Source: Cedecea colo
GTDB taxonomy: Bacteria > Pseudomonadota > Gammaproteobacteria > Enterobacterales > Enterobacteriaceae
NCBI RefSeq assembly: GCF_011808225.1
Contig: NZ_SOYS01000013.1
Location: 48,501-112,500, forward strand
Direction of reading: 5' to 3'
DNA: 64,000 bases
The notes below the pieces were generated by a model. The model saw only the letters and a program-made list of their open reading frames with translations. It was not told the DNA's origin and did no database searches. A program made the translations under genes and the position numbers. Of the stretch, positions 1 through 8,677 are shown one piece after another. How positions within the stretch are numbered: the stretch's first letter is position 1; every line of letters starts with the position of its first letter.

Positions 1-825
1 TTTCTTTTTACGCAGTATTTTACGCCCTTCAAGGAAACAATTAATAATCATTAAAGTGGCAATGGTGCGTTTTTCATTATTATCTTCAATATAATGACAC
101 ATTTTACTCATGGCAAAAAATATGTGTCTAACATCACTCTCTTTTAAGTTTTCCGTAATACTGGTGCTGTTTATACGGTAAAAATAAAGAGCATGTCCAA
201 TATTTAGAATATTAGTGCATTTAAAATATTGAAATGGGCAGAAGATCATATCTTCGTAACGGCGGTGCTCCTCGAAACGATCCTGGCCTATGATATTACG
301 GTGGAAAATTTTTGTCATTAAATGCCACTGTGCAGCGCGGAAAGTGGGTGCCAATATTGTTAGTTGTTTATCCGATAGAAAAATTTCATTTAATAAGATG
401 GGGGTGTTATTAGCCTTAGCTTTATCGAAAAGCTTGTTGATATCCCGGGTAAGGTTGAATTCTATGATATCGTACTTTTCTTCTCTAAGAACAGGCAGCA
501 GAATATCAAAATAATCAGGGCTTACGATATCGTCACTATCGACAAAGCCAATATATTTACCTGTTGCATTTTCCAGCCCTACGTTACGAGTAATCGCAAC
601 TCCACTGTTAGTTTGATAAATATATTTTACGTGGATATCTGGGTTATCCTGATAAAAGGCCTTAATACGCTCTCCTGTACCATCCGTGGAGCCATCATTG
701 ACAATAATGAGTTCTACCTCTTCAGTAATGCCTGCCTGCAATGAGGATAAAGTATCAACAATAAACTCAGCATTATTATATGAAGGTATTATAATACTGA
801 GTAAGTAGCCCGACTGTTTAATCAT
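1..825 (-). CDS. Family 2 glycosyltransferase, LPS core/surface polysaccharide (3' end beyond window)
   Basis: The reading frame is open from an ATG at 825 to the window edge (275 residues, no stop), so the C-terminus is missing. The N-terminus is a GT-A fold of family GT2: a LLSIIIPSYNN first strand (about residues 8-18), the nucleotide-sugar motif IIVNDGSTDGT near residues 39-49 and a DSDD metal-binding motif near residue 96. It should transfer a sugar from a nucleotide donor at the cytoplasmic face of the inner membrane. It overlaps the end of waaL by 8 bases, so it is translated from the same waa transcript. Its base composition is AT-rich compared with hldD or waaF, as is usual for variable core-oligosaccharide genes. 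The acceptor and sugar cannot be told from sequence. Family assignment is firm and the specific role is inferred from position. Confidence 0.85.
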   Translation of the reverse strand, partial: MIKQSGYLLSIIIPSYNNAEFIVDTLSSLQAGITEEVELIIVNDGSTDGTGERIKAFYQDNPDIHVKYIYQTNSGVAITRNVGLENATGKYIGFVDSDDIVSPDYFDILLPVLREEKYDIIEFNLTRDINKLFDKAKANNTPILLNEIFLSDKQLTILAPTFRAAQWHLMTKIFHRNIIGQDRFEEHRRYEDMIFCPFQYFKCTNILNIGHALYFYRINSTSITENLKESDVRHIFFAMSKMCHYIEDNNEKRTIATLMIINCFLEGRKILRKKK

Positions 826-2110
826 TGGCCGGTTCCCTCATTGAATCAGGCACTAACATTAATGCAACGCATAACGACAGCATGCTGCTTAAGGCTTCAC
901 CCTTGGCATACAATACTAAATCACTCAAACCATAAATAATTATAGCGCCTGAGATAACCAAAAATAGCGGGCTTCTGAATATGTAGGCCGTATAAAGCAT
1001 CGCAGCATAGAACGCTATCAATAGCGCTACGCCAATTACCCCTTTAAGTGAGAATGTGTCCATCACTTCGTTGTGTAGATGAACATTGGCATACAGTAGA
1101 GCACCTCTTATCGATGAGTCAGTGTTCGCTAACCTGGTCAGTGAAAGGCTACGTTGTTCAAGGGATTGTCCCCATATAGCCATCTCACCGGTGTAAAGGC
1201 CAGCCCGCTGCATCGCAAATCTGGCACCGATAGAGGTATTGCTGTTGTCATTACTGTAAGCATATATATCGCGCTCAAAATCAGCGTAGCGTTTCTCGAG
1301 TATAGGTTTTAGTGCGATAAGGGCCATCGTTCCCAAAACAAGGAAAGCAATAAATGAGCTTAAAAGTACCTTGCGGTCATGACGATAATGCAGAAAGAAT
1401 AATCCAATACACAGCACGGGGTAGACCAGAATCGCTGCTCGGGTCTGTGTTATTACAATAGCCGCGCATGACAATAAAAAGTGTAAAAAATAGAGCAGAA
1501 TCCGAACCTTACTATGCAGGTTGAGCAGTGCTTGCGATGCCAGCAATGCAATAAAGGTTAACGCATATGCGGTACCTGTAGCATGTTCGAAACCTAATGG
1601 TACACGGTATGAGATAAAGTGCATTTCAGCAATGGCGTAGAGTTGATACCCGGCGTAGCCGTATAGACCCAGCCCCGTTGCGATAACCATATAATTAACA
1701 GGAATGGAAGCGCGTAAGGTTCGCGTTTGTTGACAGTTCAGCGCAACCATAACAATCGCAGCGAAGATCAGCACTTTCCCGCCATTTTGATATGATCGAT
1801 ACGCGCCGGAAAAGGCGCTACCCGACTCCTTGAACATCTCTACCCAGATGATTTGCAGAAGACCAAAAGCCAACATTAATGCCGGTAATATTAACAGCCG
1901 TTTGTTCGCTAAAAGGAAGCGGAAATCCTTATATACAACGGTAACAGCAAGAACTGTACTGACAATGAAAACTTTTAGCGCCTCGTCAGGATTTACCAGC
2001 ACCATCGCTAACGTAAGAAGACATCCCGCATAAAGTAATATGCTCACTAACTTATAAGGATCTTTTTTTGTGTAGTAAATAAAATGAGAAAAAACATGGC
2101 CACAATGCAT
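818..2110 (-). CDS. waaL: O-antigen ligase WaaL-like (Wzy_C superfamily)
   Basis: This is a polytopic inner membrane protein of 430 residues with about eleven hydrophobic segments and a long periplasmic loop. Such ligases transfer undecaprenyl-linked O-antigen to the lipid A-core acceptor. The loop holds QTRAA and, in the last third, LHNEVMD followed by a glycine-rich helix, the pattern that carries the conserved His of Wzy_C ligases. The frame extends 22 codons further upstream into waaC, but the ATG at 2110 has an AAGAG ribosome site and starts 19 bases after the waaC stop, so I chose it. It lies directly after waaC and overlaps the next glycosyltransferase by 8 bases. Ligases diverge strongly and share little identity, so the name rests on topology, motif and position. 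Confidence 0.82.
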   Translation of the reverse strand: MHCGHVFSHFIYYTKKDPYKLVSILLYAGCLLTLAMVLVNPDEALKVFIVSTVLAVTVVYKDFRFLLANKRLLILPALMLAFGLLQIIWVEMFKESGSAFSGAYRSYQNGGKVLIFAAIVMVALNCQQTRTLRASIPVNYMVIATGLGLYGYAGYQLYAIAEMHFISYRVPLGFEHATGTAYALTFIALLASQALLNLHSKVRILLYFLHFLLSCAAIVITQTRAAILVYPVLCIGLFFLHYRHDRKVLLSSFIAFLVLGTMALIALKPILEKRYADFERDIYAYSNDNSNTSIGARFAMQRAGLYTGEMAIWGQSLEQRSLSLTRLANTDSSIRGALLYANVHLHNEVMDTFSLKGVIGVALLIAFYAAMLYTAYIFRSPLFLVISGAIIIYGLSDLVLYAKGEALSSMLSLCVALMLVPDSMREPAND

Positions 2111-2129
2111 AAATATACTCTTGGAATAG

Positions 2130-3098
2130 TTATAAGGTACTAAAATGTGATAGTAAATTGTATACGGCGTTCGCATGCGTCGAAGGCATTTTCCCGTCTT
2201 TACTTTCTAATGCCACCTGATTCTTCCCATATCCCCCAATCAACCCCGGATCCGTCGGGCCATACAATGTCACATTGGGACGGTCCAACGCCGCTGTAAG
2301 ATGGCTTAAACCCGTATCAACAGACACCACAAATTTTGCCCCGGCCAGGGTTCGAGCTACTTCTTCCAGACTCATACGCGGCATGACATCCACATAATCA
2401 AATCCTTCGGCCAGTCTTTTTGCTCGCGCTTCCTCGTGAGGTGCGCCCCACGGAAGTTTAATCCGCAACCCGGTATCTTTTAACAGTCTTATCAGTTCAC
2501 GCCAGTGCGTTTCCGGCCAGTGCTTATTTTCACGCGTTGTTGCATGTAAAAATACGACATATCTGCCGGCATTGTCATTCAGATTGCTCAGGAAATGTTG
2601 TGCAATCGCGTAATCACCCTGGGATTGCGGTTTGGTGTATCCCAGGGCTTTGGCAAATAGCTCACGGATGCGTTCAACAGCATGTTGTGCTTTAGCAATA
2701 TGATGCTTGCGGCTATAAAACAGGCTTGCCAGCGGCTCACGGGCGCTATTCCAGTCCATGCCGTGTTTCACACCATAAGCTTTACGTGTAATCAGCGCGG
2801 CGCTTTTGATCAAACCTTGTGCGTCAATAACGGCGTCGTATTGCCGGGCATGCAGAGCCTGATAGAATGCTTTGCGCTCTGCTTTAACCGGCGCGGAAAA
2901 CCAATTTTTACGCCAGCGGCGAATCGCGACAGGAATGACTTTATCCACACTCGGGTGCCACGTCGGGATCTGTGCAAAGCCTTCCTCAACTACCCAGTCA
3001 AATCTTATGCCTGGTATGGCCTTTGCGGCATCGGTCAGCGCGGGCAACGTGTGCAGGACATCGCCCATAGATGATGTTTTGACGATCAGTACCCGCAT
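2130..3098 (-). CDS. waaC: LPS heptosyltransferase I
   Basis: WaaC adds the first L-glycero-D-manno-heptose from ADP-heptose to Kdo2-lipid A at the cytoplasmic face of the inner membrane. The 322-residue product opens with MRVLIVKTSSMGDVLHTLPA, the typical GT9 N-terminus. It has a GT-B C-terminal half with VSVDTGLSHL and NVTLYGPTDP, which form the nucleotide-binding part of ADP-heptose transferases. Length matches the E. coli protein (319). Its ATG overlaps the waaF stop by one base (TAATG), so the two are translationally coupled in the hldD-waaF-waaC-waaL operon. Confidence 0.97.
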   Translation of the reverse strand: MRVLIVKTSSMGDVLHTLPALTDAAKAIPGIRFDWVVEEGFAQIPTWHPSVDKVIPVAIRRWRKNWFSAPVKAERKAFYQALHARQYDAVIDAQGLIKSAALITRKAYGVKHGMDWNSAREPLASLFYSRKHHIAKAQHAVERIRELFAKALGYTKPQSQGDYAIAQHFLSNLNDNAGRYVVFLHATTRENKHWPETHWRELIRLLKDTGLRIKLPWGAPHEEARAKRLAEGFDYVDVMPRMSLEEVARTLAGAKFVVSVDTGLSHLTAALDRPNVTLYGPTDPGLIGGYGKNQVALESKDGKMPSTHANAVYNLLSHFSTL

Positions 3099-4147
3099 TA
3101 AACTTCCTTCCCGGCTGTTAGCAGAGCGGCCAGCTCATCCATTACGCGCTCGGGTGTAATATCAATCAAGCTCTGGTGATAACCCTCAGCGGCATCGCCT
3201 TTACGCACTTTGTGGTAGCCGCTGATGAGGCGAATTACGCGCGCCTGATGGGATAGCGGCGGCGTAAAGTCCGGGCTGCTTGGCCCATACAGGGCAATCA
3301 AAGGGCGATTAAGCGCAGCGGCCACATGCATCAGGCCAGAGTCGTTCGTTACCACGGCCTTGCAGGCGGCCAGTAAAATGACGGCTTGTTCCAGCGCGGT
3401 ATCTCCGGCCAGATTACGACAATGCGCCTGCTGCAGGGTTGTCAACGCGGCGAGGATATCGTTTCCGGTCTCTTTGTCTTTCGCGGAACCCAAAAGCACC
3501 ACCTGATAGCCTTCGTTGATGAGCCTGCCGGCAAGCGTTGCGTAGTGATAGTGCGGCCAGCGTTTAGCTGGACCAAATTCAGCACCAGGACAAAAACCGA
3601 TGATTGGGCGTGAGGCGTCAAGGTTAAAAGCCGCACAGGTCTGGGCCTTTTCGCCTTCGTTGACCTGTAACTCCGGCCACAGCAGCGGCTGGGGAAGATC
3701 CTTCGCCGACTGCATCACGCCTTTGTCATAGGCCAGCGCAACGTAGCGCTCAACCATCAATGGCCAGGCTTGTTTATCCAGCACGCGTGCGTCGTTGAGT
3801 AAACCGTAACGCATCTCGCCACGCCAGCCCGTGCGCTGCGGCACGTTGGCAAAGAAGGGAATTAATGCTGATTTAAAAGAGTTCGGCAGGACGTATGCCC
3901 GATCGTAGCGCTTTTCTCGCAGGCTATGCCCCAGACGACGGCGCTCGCCGATTTCCAGCGCGCCGTGGCCAAGCGGCATCGCCAGCGCTTCATTGACCTC
4001 AGGCATGCGCGAAAGCAATGGACGGCACCATGCCGGCGCCATCACGTCGATTATTGCCTGGGGATAGCGCGCCTTGAGCGTGCGATAGAGACTTTGCGAC
4101 ATCATCATGTCGCCCACCCATGACGGGCCAATCACCAGAATTTTCAT
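3098..4147 (-). CDS. waaF: LPS heptosyltransferase II
   Basis: WaaF transfers the second heptose of the inner core from ADP-heptose. The 349-residue protein begins MKILVIGPSWVGDMMMSQSL, the GT9 glycine/serine-rich donor loop. It ends with the VTNDSGLMHVAAAL and LYGPSSPDFTPP motifs of the heptosyltransferase C-domain. Length is within one residue of the E. coli enzyme. It starts 16 bases after the hldD stop and overlaps waaC by one base, so it is the second gene of the ADP-heptose/inner-core operon. Confidence 0.97.
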   Translation of the reverse strand: MKILVIGPSWVGDMMMSQSLYRTLKARYPQAIIDVMAPAWCRPLLSRMPEVNEALAMPLGHGALEIGERRRLGHSLREKRYDRAYVLPNSFKSALIPFFANVPQRTGWRGEMRYGLLNDARVLDKQAWPLMVERYVALAYDKGVMQSAKDLPQPLLWPELQVNEGEKAQTCAAFNLDASRPIIGFCPGAEFGPAKRWPHYHYATLAGRLINEGYQVVLLGSAKDKETGNDILAALTTLQQAHCRNLAGDTALEQAVILLAACKAVVTNDSGLMHVAAALNRPLIALYGPSSPDFTPPLSHQARVIRLISGYHKVRKGDAAEGYHQSLIDITPERVMDELAALLTAGKEV

Positions 4148-4163
4148 GCTTCAGGCTACCTGC

Positions 4164-5096
4164 TTATGCGTCACGGTTCAGCCAGGCCATGTATTCTGTT
4201 ACGCCTTCGGCAACAGTTTTAAATGGCTTGTCGTAACCTGCGGCGCGCAGATTAGTCAGATCGGCCTGAGTAAACGCCTGATAGCGGCCTTTGAGTTTTT
4301 CCGGGAACGGAATGTACTCAATGCTGCCTTTTTTGTGGAATGCTAAAGCCGCATCGGCAACGGCCTGGAAGGATTCAGGGCGGCCGGTACCGCAGTTGAA
4401 GATGCCGGATACGCCGTTCTGCCAGAACCACAGATTAACCGCAGCAACATCGCCGACGTAGATAAAATCGCGTTTAAAGCTGTCGCTGCCTTCAAACAGT
4501 TTTGGATTTTCACCGTTGTTCAGCTGGGTGTTCAGATGAAACGCAACGCTTGCCATGCTGCCTTTATGACCTTCGCGCGGTCCATAAACGTTGAAGTAAC
4601 GGAAGCCGGTAATTTGAGAGTTAGCTTCAGGCAGGATCTGGCGTACATATTCGTCGAACAGGAATTTAGAGTAACCGTAAACGTTCAGAGGCTGTTCGTA
4701 TTCACGAGACTCGATAAAATCGCTGTTGCGGCCGCCGTAGGTAGCTGCGGAAGAGGCGTACAGGAACGGGATTTCACGCTCCAGGCAGTAATGCAGCACT
4801 TCTTTGGAGTACTGATAGTTATTATCCATCATATACTTGCCGTCCCACTCGGTGGTGGAAGAGCAGGCACCTTCATGGAAAATCGCTTCGACTTCGCCGA
4901 ACTCTTCACCTGCCATTAACTGGATTAAGAAATCTTCTTTATCCATGTAGTCAGCAATATTCAGATCGACCAGGTTTACGAACTTGGTGCCGTCTTTCAG
5001 ATTGTCTACTACCAGAATATCAGTATAACCAATATCATTCAGTGACTTAACAATGTTGCTGCCGATAAAACCAGCACCGCCGGTGACAATAATCAT
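4164..5096 (-). CDS. hldD: ADP-L-glycero-D-manno-heptose-6-epimerase
   Basis: HldD converts ADP-D-glycero- to ADP-L-glycero-D-manno-heptose, the donor used by WaaC and WaaF encoded just downstream. The 310-residue extended SDR protein shows the NADP-binding GGAGFIGSN loop at residues 6-14 and the catalytic pair Tyr140/Lys144 in the YGYSK motif. It is identical in length to the E. coli protein. A ribosome site (AAGG) lies eight bases before the ATG. Upstream on the minus strand, around 5108-5124, a CCCCCTATATT stretch resembles a sigma-32 -10 element, in line with the known heat-shock control of this gene in E. coli, but I see no good matching -35 box. It diverges from kbl across a 217-bp gap. 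Confidence 0.98.
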   Translation of the reverse strand: MIIVTGGAGFIGSNIVKSLNDIGYTDILVVDNLKDGTKFVNLVDLNIADYMDKEDFLIQLMAGEEFGEVEAIFHEGACSSTTEWDGKYMMDNNYQYSKEVLHYCLEREIPFLYASSAATYGGRNSDFIESREYEQPLNVYGYSKFLFDEYVRQILPEANSQITGFRYFNVYGPREGHKGSMASVAFHLNTQLNNGENPKLFEGSDSFKRDFIYVGDVAAVNLWFWQNGVSGIFNCGTGRPESFQAVADAALAFHKKGSIEYIPFPEKLKGRYQAFTQADLTNLRAAGYDKPFKTVAEGVTEYMAWLNRDA

Positions 5097-5313
5097 AAGC
5101 GTGACCTTAACAATATAGGGGGCCGTGAGACACCATACCTCACGCGCTAATGGCTCTTATCATACCATTACAATTAAAGACCCGCCTAATCAGGCGAAGT
5201 TTCTGTCCCTCGTGATTTATCCTGCAAAAATCAATTTCTCTGAAGCGTAATCTCGTCTCCTGGTATAGGTTTGGGTAATATGTGCCGAAATTTGCCCTGC
5301 CTGGAGAATCGCG

Positions 5314-6510
5314 ATGCGCGAAGATTTTTACCAACAGTTAACGTCTCAGCTTGATACCGCACGTGCGGAAGGCCTTTTCAAAGAAGAACGTATTATCACC
5401 TCAGCGCAACAGGCGGATATCACCGTCGCTGACGGTAGTCACGTTATTAACTTCTGTGCCAACAATTACCTGGGGCTTGCGAATCACCCGCAGCTCATCG
5501 AAGCGGCAAAGCAGGGAATGGATAAACACGGTTTCGGCATGGCTTCAGTTCGCTTTATTTGTGGCACGCAGGACAGCCATAAAGAGCTGGAGAGCAAGCT
5601 GGCAGGCTTCCTGGGAACGGATGATGCCATCCTTTATTCCTCCTGTTTTGATGCCAACGGCGGGCTGTTTGAAACGCTGCTTGGGCCGGAAGACGCCATC
5701 ATTTCTGATGCTTTAAACCACGCCTCTATTATTGATGGTGTGCGTTTGTGTAAAGCGCAGCGCTATCGCTACGCTAACAATGATATGCAGGAGCTGGAGG
5801 CCCGTCTGGAAGAGGCGCGTGCGGCAGGCGCTCGCCACATCATGATTGCTACCGACGGCGTCTTCTCTATGGATGGCGTGATTGCTAACCTGAAAGGCGT
5901 GTGCGATCTGGCAGACAAATACAGTGCGTTGGTAATGGTTGATGACTCGCATGCGGTAGGTTTTGTTGGCGAAAATGGCCGCGGAACTCATGAATACTGC
6001 GACGTTATGGATCGCGTGGACATTATTACCGGCACTTTGGGCAAAGCGCTCGGCGGTGCTTCTGGCGGCTATACCGCGGGCCGTAAAGAAGTCATCGAAT
6101 GGCTGCGTCAGCGTTCCCGTCCTTACCTTTTCTCCAACTCTTTGGCTCCGGCGATTGTTTCCGCCTCGATCAAAGTTCTGGAAATGCTGGAGACAGGCGC
6201 TGAGCTGCGCGAGCGTCTGTGGGCCAATGCGAGCCTGTTCCGCGAAAAAATGACGGCCGCTGGATTCATCCTGGCAGGAGCCGATCACGCCATCATTCCT
6301 GTCATGCTGGGTGAAGCAGTCGTGGCGCAAAACTTTGCCCGCGAGCTGCAAAAGGAAGGCATTTATGTCACCGGATTCTTCTATCCGGTGGTACCAAAAG
6401 GTCAGGCGCGCATCCGTACTCAGATGTCTGCGGCCCATACCACAGAACAGATTGAACGCGCGGTTGAGGCGTTTACGCGTATCGGTAAACAGTTGGGCGT
6501 TATCGCCTGA
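5314..6510 (+). CDS. kbl: 2-amino-3-ketobutyrate CoA ligase (glycine C-acetyltransferase)
   Basis: Kbl is a PLP enzyme that cleaves 2-amino-3-ketobutyrate with CoA to glycine and acetyl-CoA. This is the second step of threonine degradation, after Tdh. The 398-residue protein has the alpha-oxoamine synthase pattern: [14 protein letters not shown] near the N-terminus, [11 protein letters not shown] in the middle, and the PLP lysine at residue 244 in [14 protein letters not shown]. The ATG at 5314 is preceded by GGAG. It sits ten bases before tdh in a two-gene operon, and the length equals that of E. coli Kbl. Confidence 0.98.
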   Translation: MREDFYQQLTSQLDTARAEGLFKEERIITSAQQADITVADGSHVINFCANNYLGLANHPQLIEAAKQGMDKHGFGMASVRFICGTQDSHKELESKLAGFLGTDDAILYSSCFDANGGLFETLLGPEDAIISDALNHASIIDGVRLCKAQRYRYANNDMQELEARLEEARAAGARHIMIATDGVFSMDGVIANLKGVCDLADKYSALVMVDDSHAVGFVGENGRGTHEYCDVMDRVDIITGTLGKALGGASGGYTAGRKEVIEWLRQRSRPYLFSNSLAPAIVSASIKVLEMLETGAELRERLWANASLFREKMTAAGFILAGADHAIIPVMLGEAVVAQNFARELQKEGIYVTGFFYPVVPKGQARIRTQMSAAHTTEQIERAVEAFTRIGKQLGVIA

Positions 6511-6520
6511 GGGAACGGTC

Positions 6521-7546
6521 ATGAAAGCATTAGCGAAATTAAAAGCAGAAGAAGGCATCTGGATGACGGATGCGCCCAAACCGGAAATGGGCCATAACGA
6601 TCTGCTGATCAAAATCCGTAAAACCGCGATTTGCGGCACCGATGTGCATATCTATAACTGGGATGAATGGTCACAGAAGACCATCCCGGTGCCGATGGTT
6701 GTCGGCCATGAATACGTGGGCGAAGTGGTCGGTGTCGGCCAGGAAGTAAAAGGGTTTAAAATTGGCGATCGCGTTTCCGGCGAAGGGCACATTACCTGTG
6801 GTCATTGCCGTAACTGTCGCGCCGGTCGGACTCACCTTTGCCGCAATACTACCGGCGTAGGCGTTAACCGCCCAGGTTGTTTTGCTGAATATCTGGTGCT
6901 GCCTGCCTTTAACGCCTTCAAAATCCCGGACAATATTTCCGACGATTTGGCTTCCATCTTTGACCCGTTTGGTAACGCGGTTCACACGGCGCTTTCGTTT
7001 GACCTGGTCGGCGAGGACGTACTGGTTTCAGGTGCTGGCCCGATTGGCATTATGGCTGCGGCCGTCGCTAAACATGTGGGCGCGCGCAATGTCGTGATCA
7101 CAGATGTTAACGAATATCGCCTTGAGCTGGCGCGTGAAATGGGTGTGACCCGCGCGGTGAACGTCAGTAAAGAAAACCTGCATGACGTGATGGCAGAGCT
7201 GGGCATGACCGAAGGGTTTGACGTAGGCCTGGAAATGTCCGGCGCGCCACCGGCGTTTCGCACCATGCTCGATACGATGAACCACGGTGGCCGTATCGCG
7301 ATGTTGGGTATTCCTCCATCAGATATGTCTATCGACTGGACAAAAGTTATCTTCAAAGGACTTTTCATCAAGGGCATTTACGGACGCGAAATGTTCGAAA
7401 CCTGGTACAAAATGGCCGCGTTAATCCAGTCCGGGCTGGATCTCTCGCCAATCATCACGCACCGCTTTGGTATTGATGATTTCCAGAAAGGCTTTGATGC
7501 GATGCGTTCCGGGCAGTCCGGGAAGGTTATTCTTAGCTGGGATTGA
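6521..7546 (+). CDS. tdh: L-threonine 3-dehydrogenase
   Basis: Tdh oxidises L-threonine to 2-amino-3-ketobutyrate with NAD+, feeding Kbl. The 341-residue medium-chain dehydrogenase has catalytic zinc ligands Cys38 and His63-Glu64 and structural zinc cysteines at 93, 96, 99 and 107. Its Rossmann fold carries [12 protein letters not shown]. The frame is open far upstream into kbl, but the ATG at 6521 follows a GAGGGAACG ribosome site and gives the exact family length. Second gene of kbl-tdh. Confidence 0.98.
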   Translation: MKALAKLKAEEGIWMTDAPKPEMGHNDLLIKIRKTAICGTDVHIYNWDEWSQKTIPVPMVVGHEYVGEVVGVGQEVKGFKIGDRVSGEGHITCGHCRNCRAGRTHLCRNTTGVGVNRPGCFAEYLVLPAFNAFKIPDNISDDLASIFDPFGNAVHTALSFDLVGEDVLVSGAGPIGIMAAAVAKHVGARNVVITDVNEYRLELAREMGVTRAVNVSKENLHDVMAELGMTEGFDVGLEMSGAPPAFRTMLDTMNHGGRIAMLGIPPSDMSIDWTKVIFKGLFIKGIYGREMFETWYKMAALIQSGLDLSPIITHRFGIDDFQKGFDAMRSGQSGKVILSWD

Positions 7547-7577
7547 TTAAACGTGTAGTTTACGTTTAGTACTAATG

Positions 7578-7604
7578 ACGGCCAGGTTTTCCAGACCCGG
7601 CCGT
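7578..7604. terminator. Hairpin between convergent tdh and waaY
   Basis: A ten-base stem with one A/C mismatch (7578-7587 against 7595-7604) encloses a seven-base loop. It lies between the ends of tdh and waaY, which converge. Neither side has a run of T, so this is a weak or factor-dependent terminator at best. Confidence 0.4.
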
Positions 7605-7616
7605 ATAAAGGTAATT

Positions 7617-8303
7617 TTACTTCCCACGGAGCTTTCTGGATAAACGTCTGAACTTCTCTTTAAGCTGAACCAGTTTATAGACCAGCCCATGACCTTCAAT
7701 ATTAATATGATATTTGTTGCGTAAAACTAAAATATCATTTGCCTGGCAAACCTTTAGGCTACCCTTACAAGATAAATCGATAACCCTTAACTCACCGGAG
7801 GATGTCCGAATAAAATTACCAGAATGGATATCATTTGATGCCAGGCCCGCACGATGCAGACGCTGAATACATTCCTTAAGATCGTCTTCATTGCTTTTAT
7901 TAATACTATCTAAAGGTTCCCCTTCGATATATTCATGAAGGGTATATACGTCATAGCATTGGCGGAAGCGTGTTTTCTCTGCCACATAGTAGAGGTCGGC
8001 TGTACAGGAGCGTACTTCCGGCGTTAGGCTATCCAGTTTCTTAATGAGCCTGGAATAGAAGGGACCAGAGATAAGATTTTGAAGTTTTTTCTCGAATCGA
8101 TAGTCGATTTCACGATCGTTTTTGATGATAAACTTTCGCGACTGGTATTCAACAAGCTCCACGCTGCGGAATTCGTTACCGCTACTCAGCGGTTTGCCGC
8201 CGATTTCGCTATTCATATACTTATCCATCAGAGACTTAAGATCGTCACGTCCTTCTTTGTAATAGACCGTGTAGCCCTTTTCTTGTGTCTTGTTGATGGT
8301 CAT
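7617..8303 (-). CDS. waaY: LPS core heptose(II) kinase-like protein (WaaY family)
   Basis: WaaY kinases phosphorylate heptose II of the LPS inner core in the cytoplasm, adding negative charge that is cross-bridged by divalent cations. The 228-residue product has a small kinase fold: YIEGEPL at about 125-131, a catalytic-loop motif NDIHSGNF at 157-164 in place of the HxD-N of protein kinases, and VIDLSCKG at 174-181 for the DFG metal site. I chose the ATG at 8303 because an AGGGA ribosome site precedes it; a start seven codons upstream lacks one. It is not in the waa operon but alone between tdh and waaH, and is AT-rich like other core genes. The family is clear. Which sugar it modifies here is inferred. 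Confidence 0.82.
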   Translation of the reverse strand: MTINKTQEKGYTVYYKEGRDDLKSLMDKYMNSEIGGKPLSSGNEFRSVELVEYQSRKFIIKNDREIDYRFEKKLQNLISGPFYSRLIKKLDSLTPEVRSCTADLYYVAEKTRFRQCYDVYTLHEYIEGEPLDSINKSNEDDLKECIQRLHRAGLASNDIHSGNFIRTSSGELRVIDLSCKGSLKVCQANDILVLRNKYHINIEGHGLVYKLVQLKEKFRRLSRKLRGK

Positions 8304-8677
8304 CACGTCCCTCAAGATAAGCATTTTAAATAAGAATAATCATGTAGATATAGTATACATGGTGCTGATTCTAATAAGTAGGCTGTTTTGCCTCTCAGCG
8401 GCGGCTTCCGGGCTGTGCCTGTCCATCGTCCATAAACGGAAACCAGAGGGTTCGCTTGTGTCGGCTGGTAGACATGAAATTTCTTTTAGGCCTTTGATAT
8501 ATAGTAAATATTACTCTTAAATTAGCTGTACCTGGCTTATGTCTGCTACAGAAAAACCGCTGTTTTACCCTTCTTTCCCCCTTCGTCCTTTAATCAATCA
8601 CTTCTGCTGGTCTTAATTATTTCTTAATAAATGAATGGTAAAAAAAGACGATGTGTTAATAAGTAACGAGCCATTCT
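8304..8677. other. Divergent waaY/waaH promoter region, 374 bp
   Basis: This AT-rich gap separates two divergently transcribed core-modification genes. I see no credible coding frame in it. Its recognisable content is the PmrA/BasR-type box at 8612-8628, with a TTAATA sequence at 8656-8661 just before waaH that may serve as -10. I looked for a PhoB box, because waaH belongs to the Pho regulon in E. coli, and did not find a convincing one. Confidence 0.5.
8612..8628 (+). promoter_or_regulatory. PmrA/BasR-type box upstream of waaH
   Basis: Two perfect CTTAAT hexamers (8612-8617 and 8623-8628) are separated by five bases, which is the direct-repeat consensus for the response regulator PmrA (BasR). 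They lie about 50 bases upstream of the waaH ATG. The waaH orthologue yibD is a reported PmrA-regulated gene in Salmonella, so activation in response to PmrB signals (iron(III), low pH, antimicrobial peptides) is expected. The site is seen directly; its function is inferred. Confidence 0.75.

Noticed and set aside
5100..5140. Sigma-32 promoter for hldD
   Set aside because: A CCCCCTATATT -10-like stretch is present but no CTTGAA-like -35 lies 13-15 bases upstream, so I do not list it as a feature.
5713..6639. Minus-strand open frame of 308 codons across kbl and tdh
   Set aside because: Antisense to well-conserved kbl; arises from codon bias of the real gene, with no ribosome site or family match.
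8290..8520. Plus-strand open frame of 76 codons in the waaY/waaH gap
   Set aside because: No ribosome site, no conserved motif, and it overlaps the waaY start antisense.
8304..8677. A PhoB box upstream of waaH, as expected from E. coli
   Set aside because: I looked for two CTGTCAT-like repeats at 11-base spacing and found no convincing match; a PmrA box is present instead.
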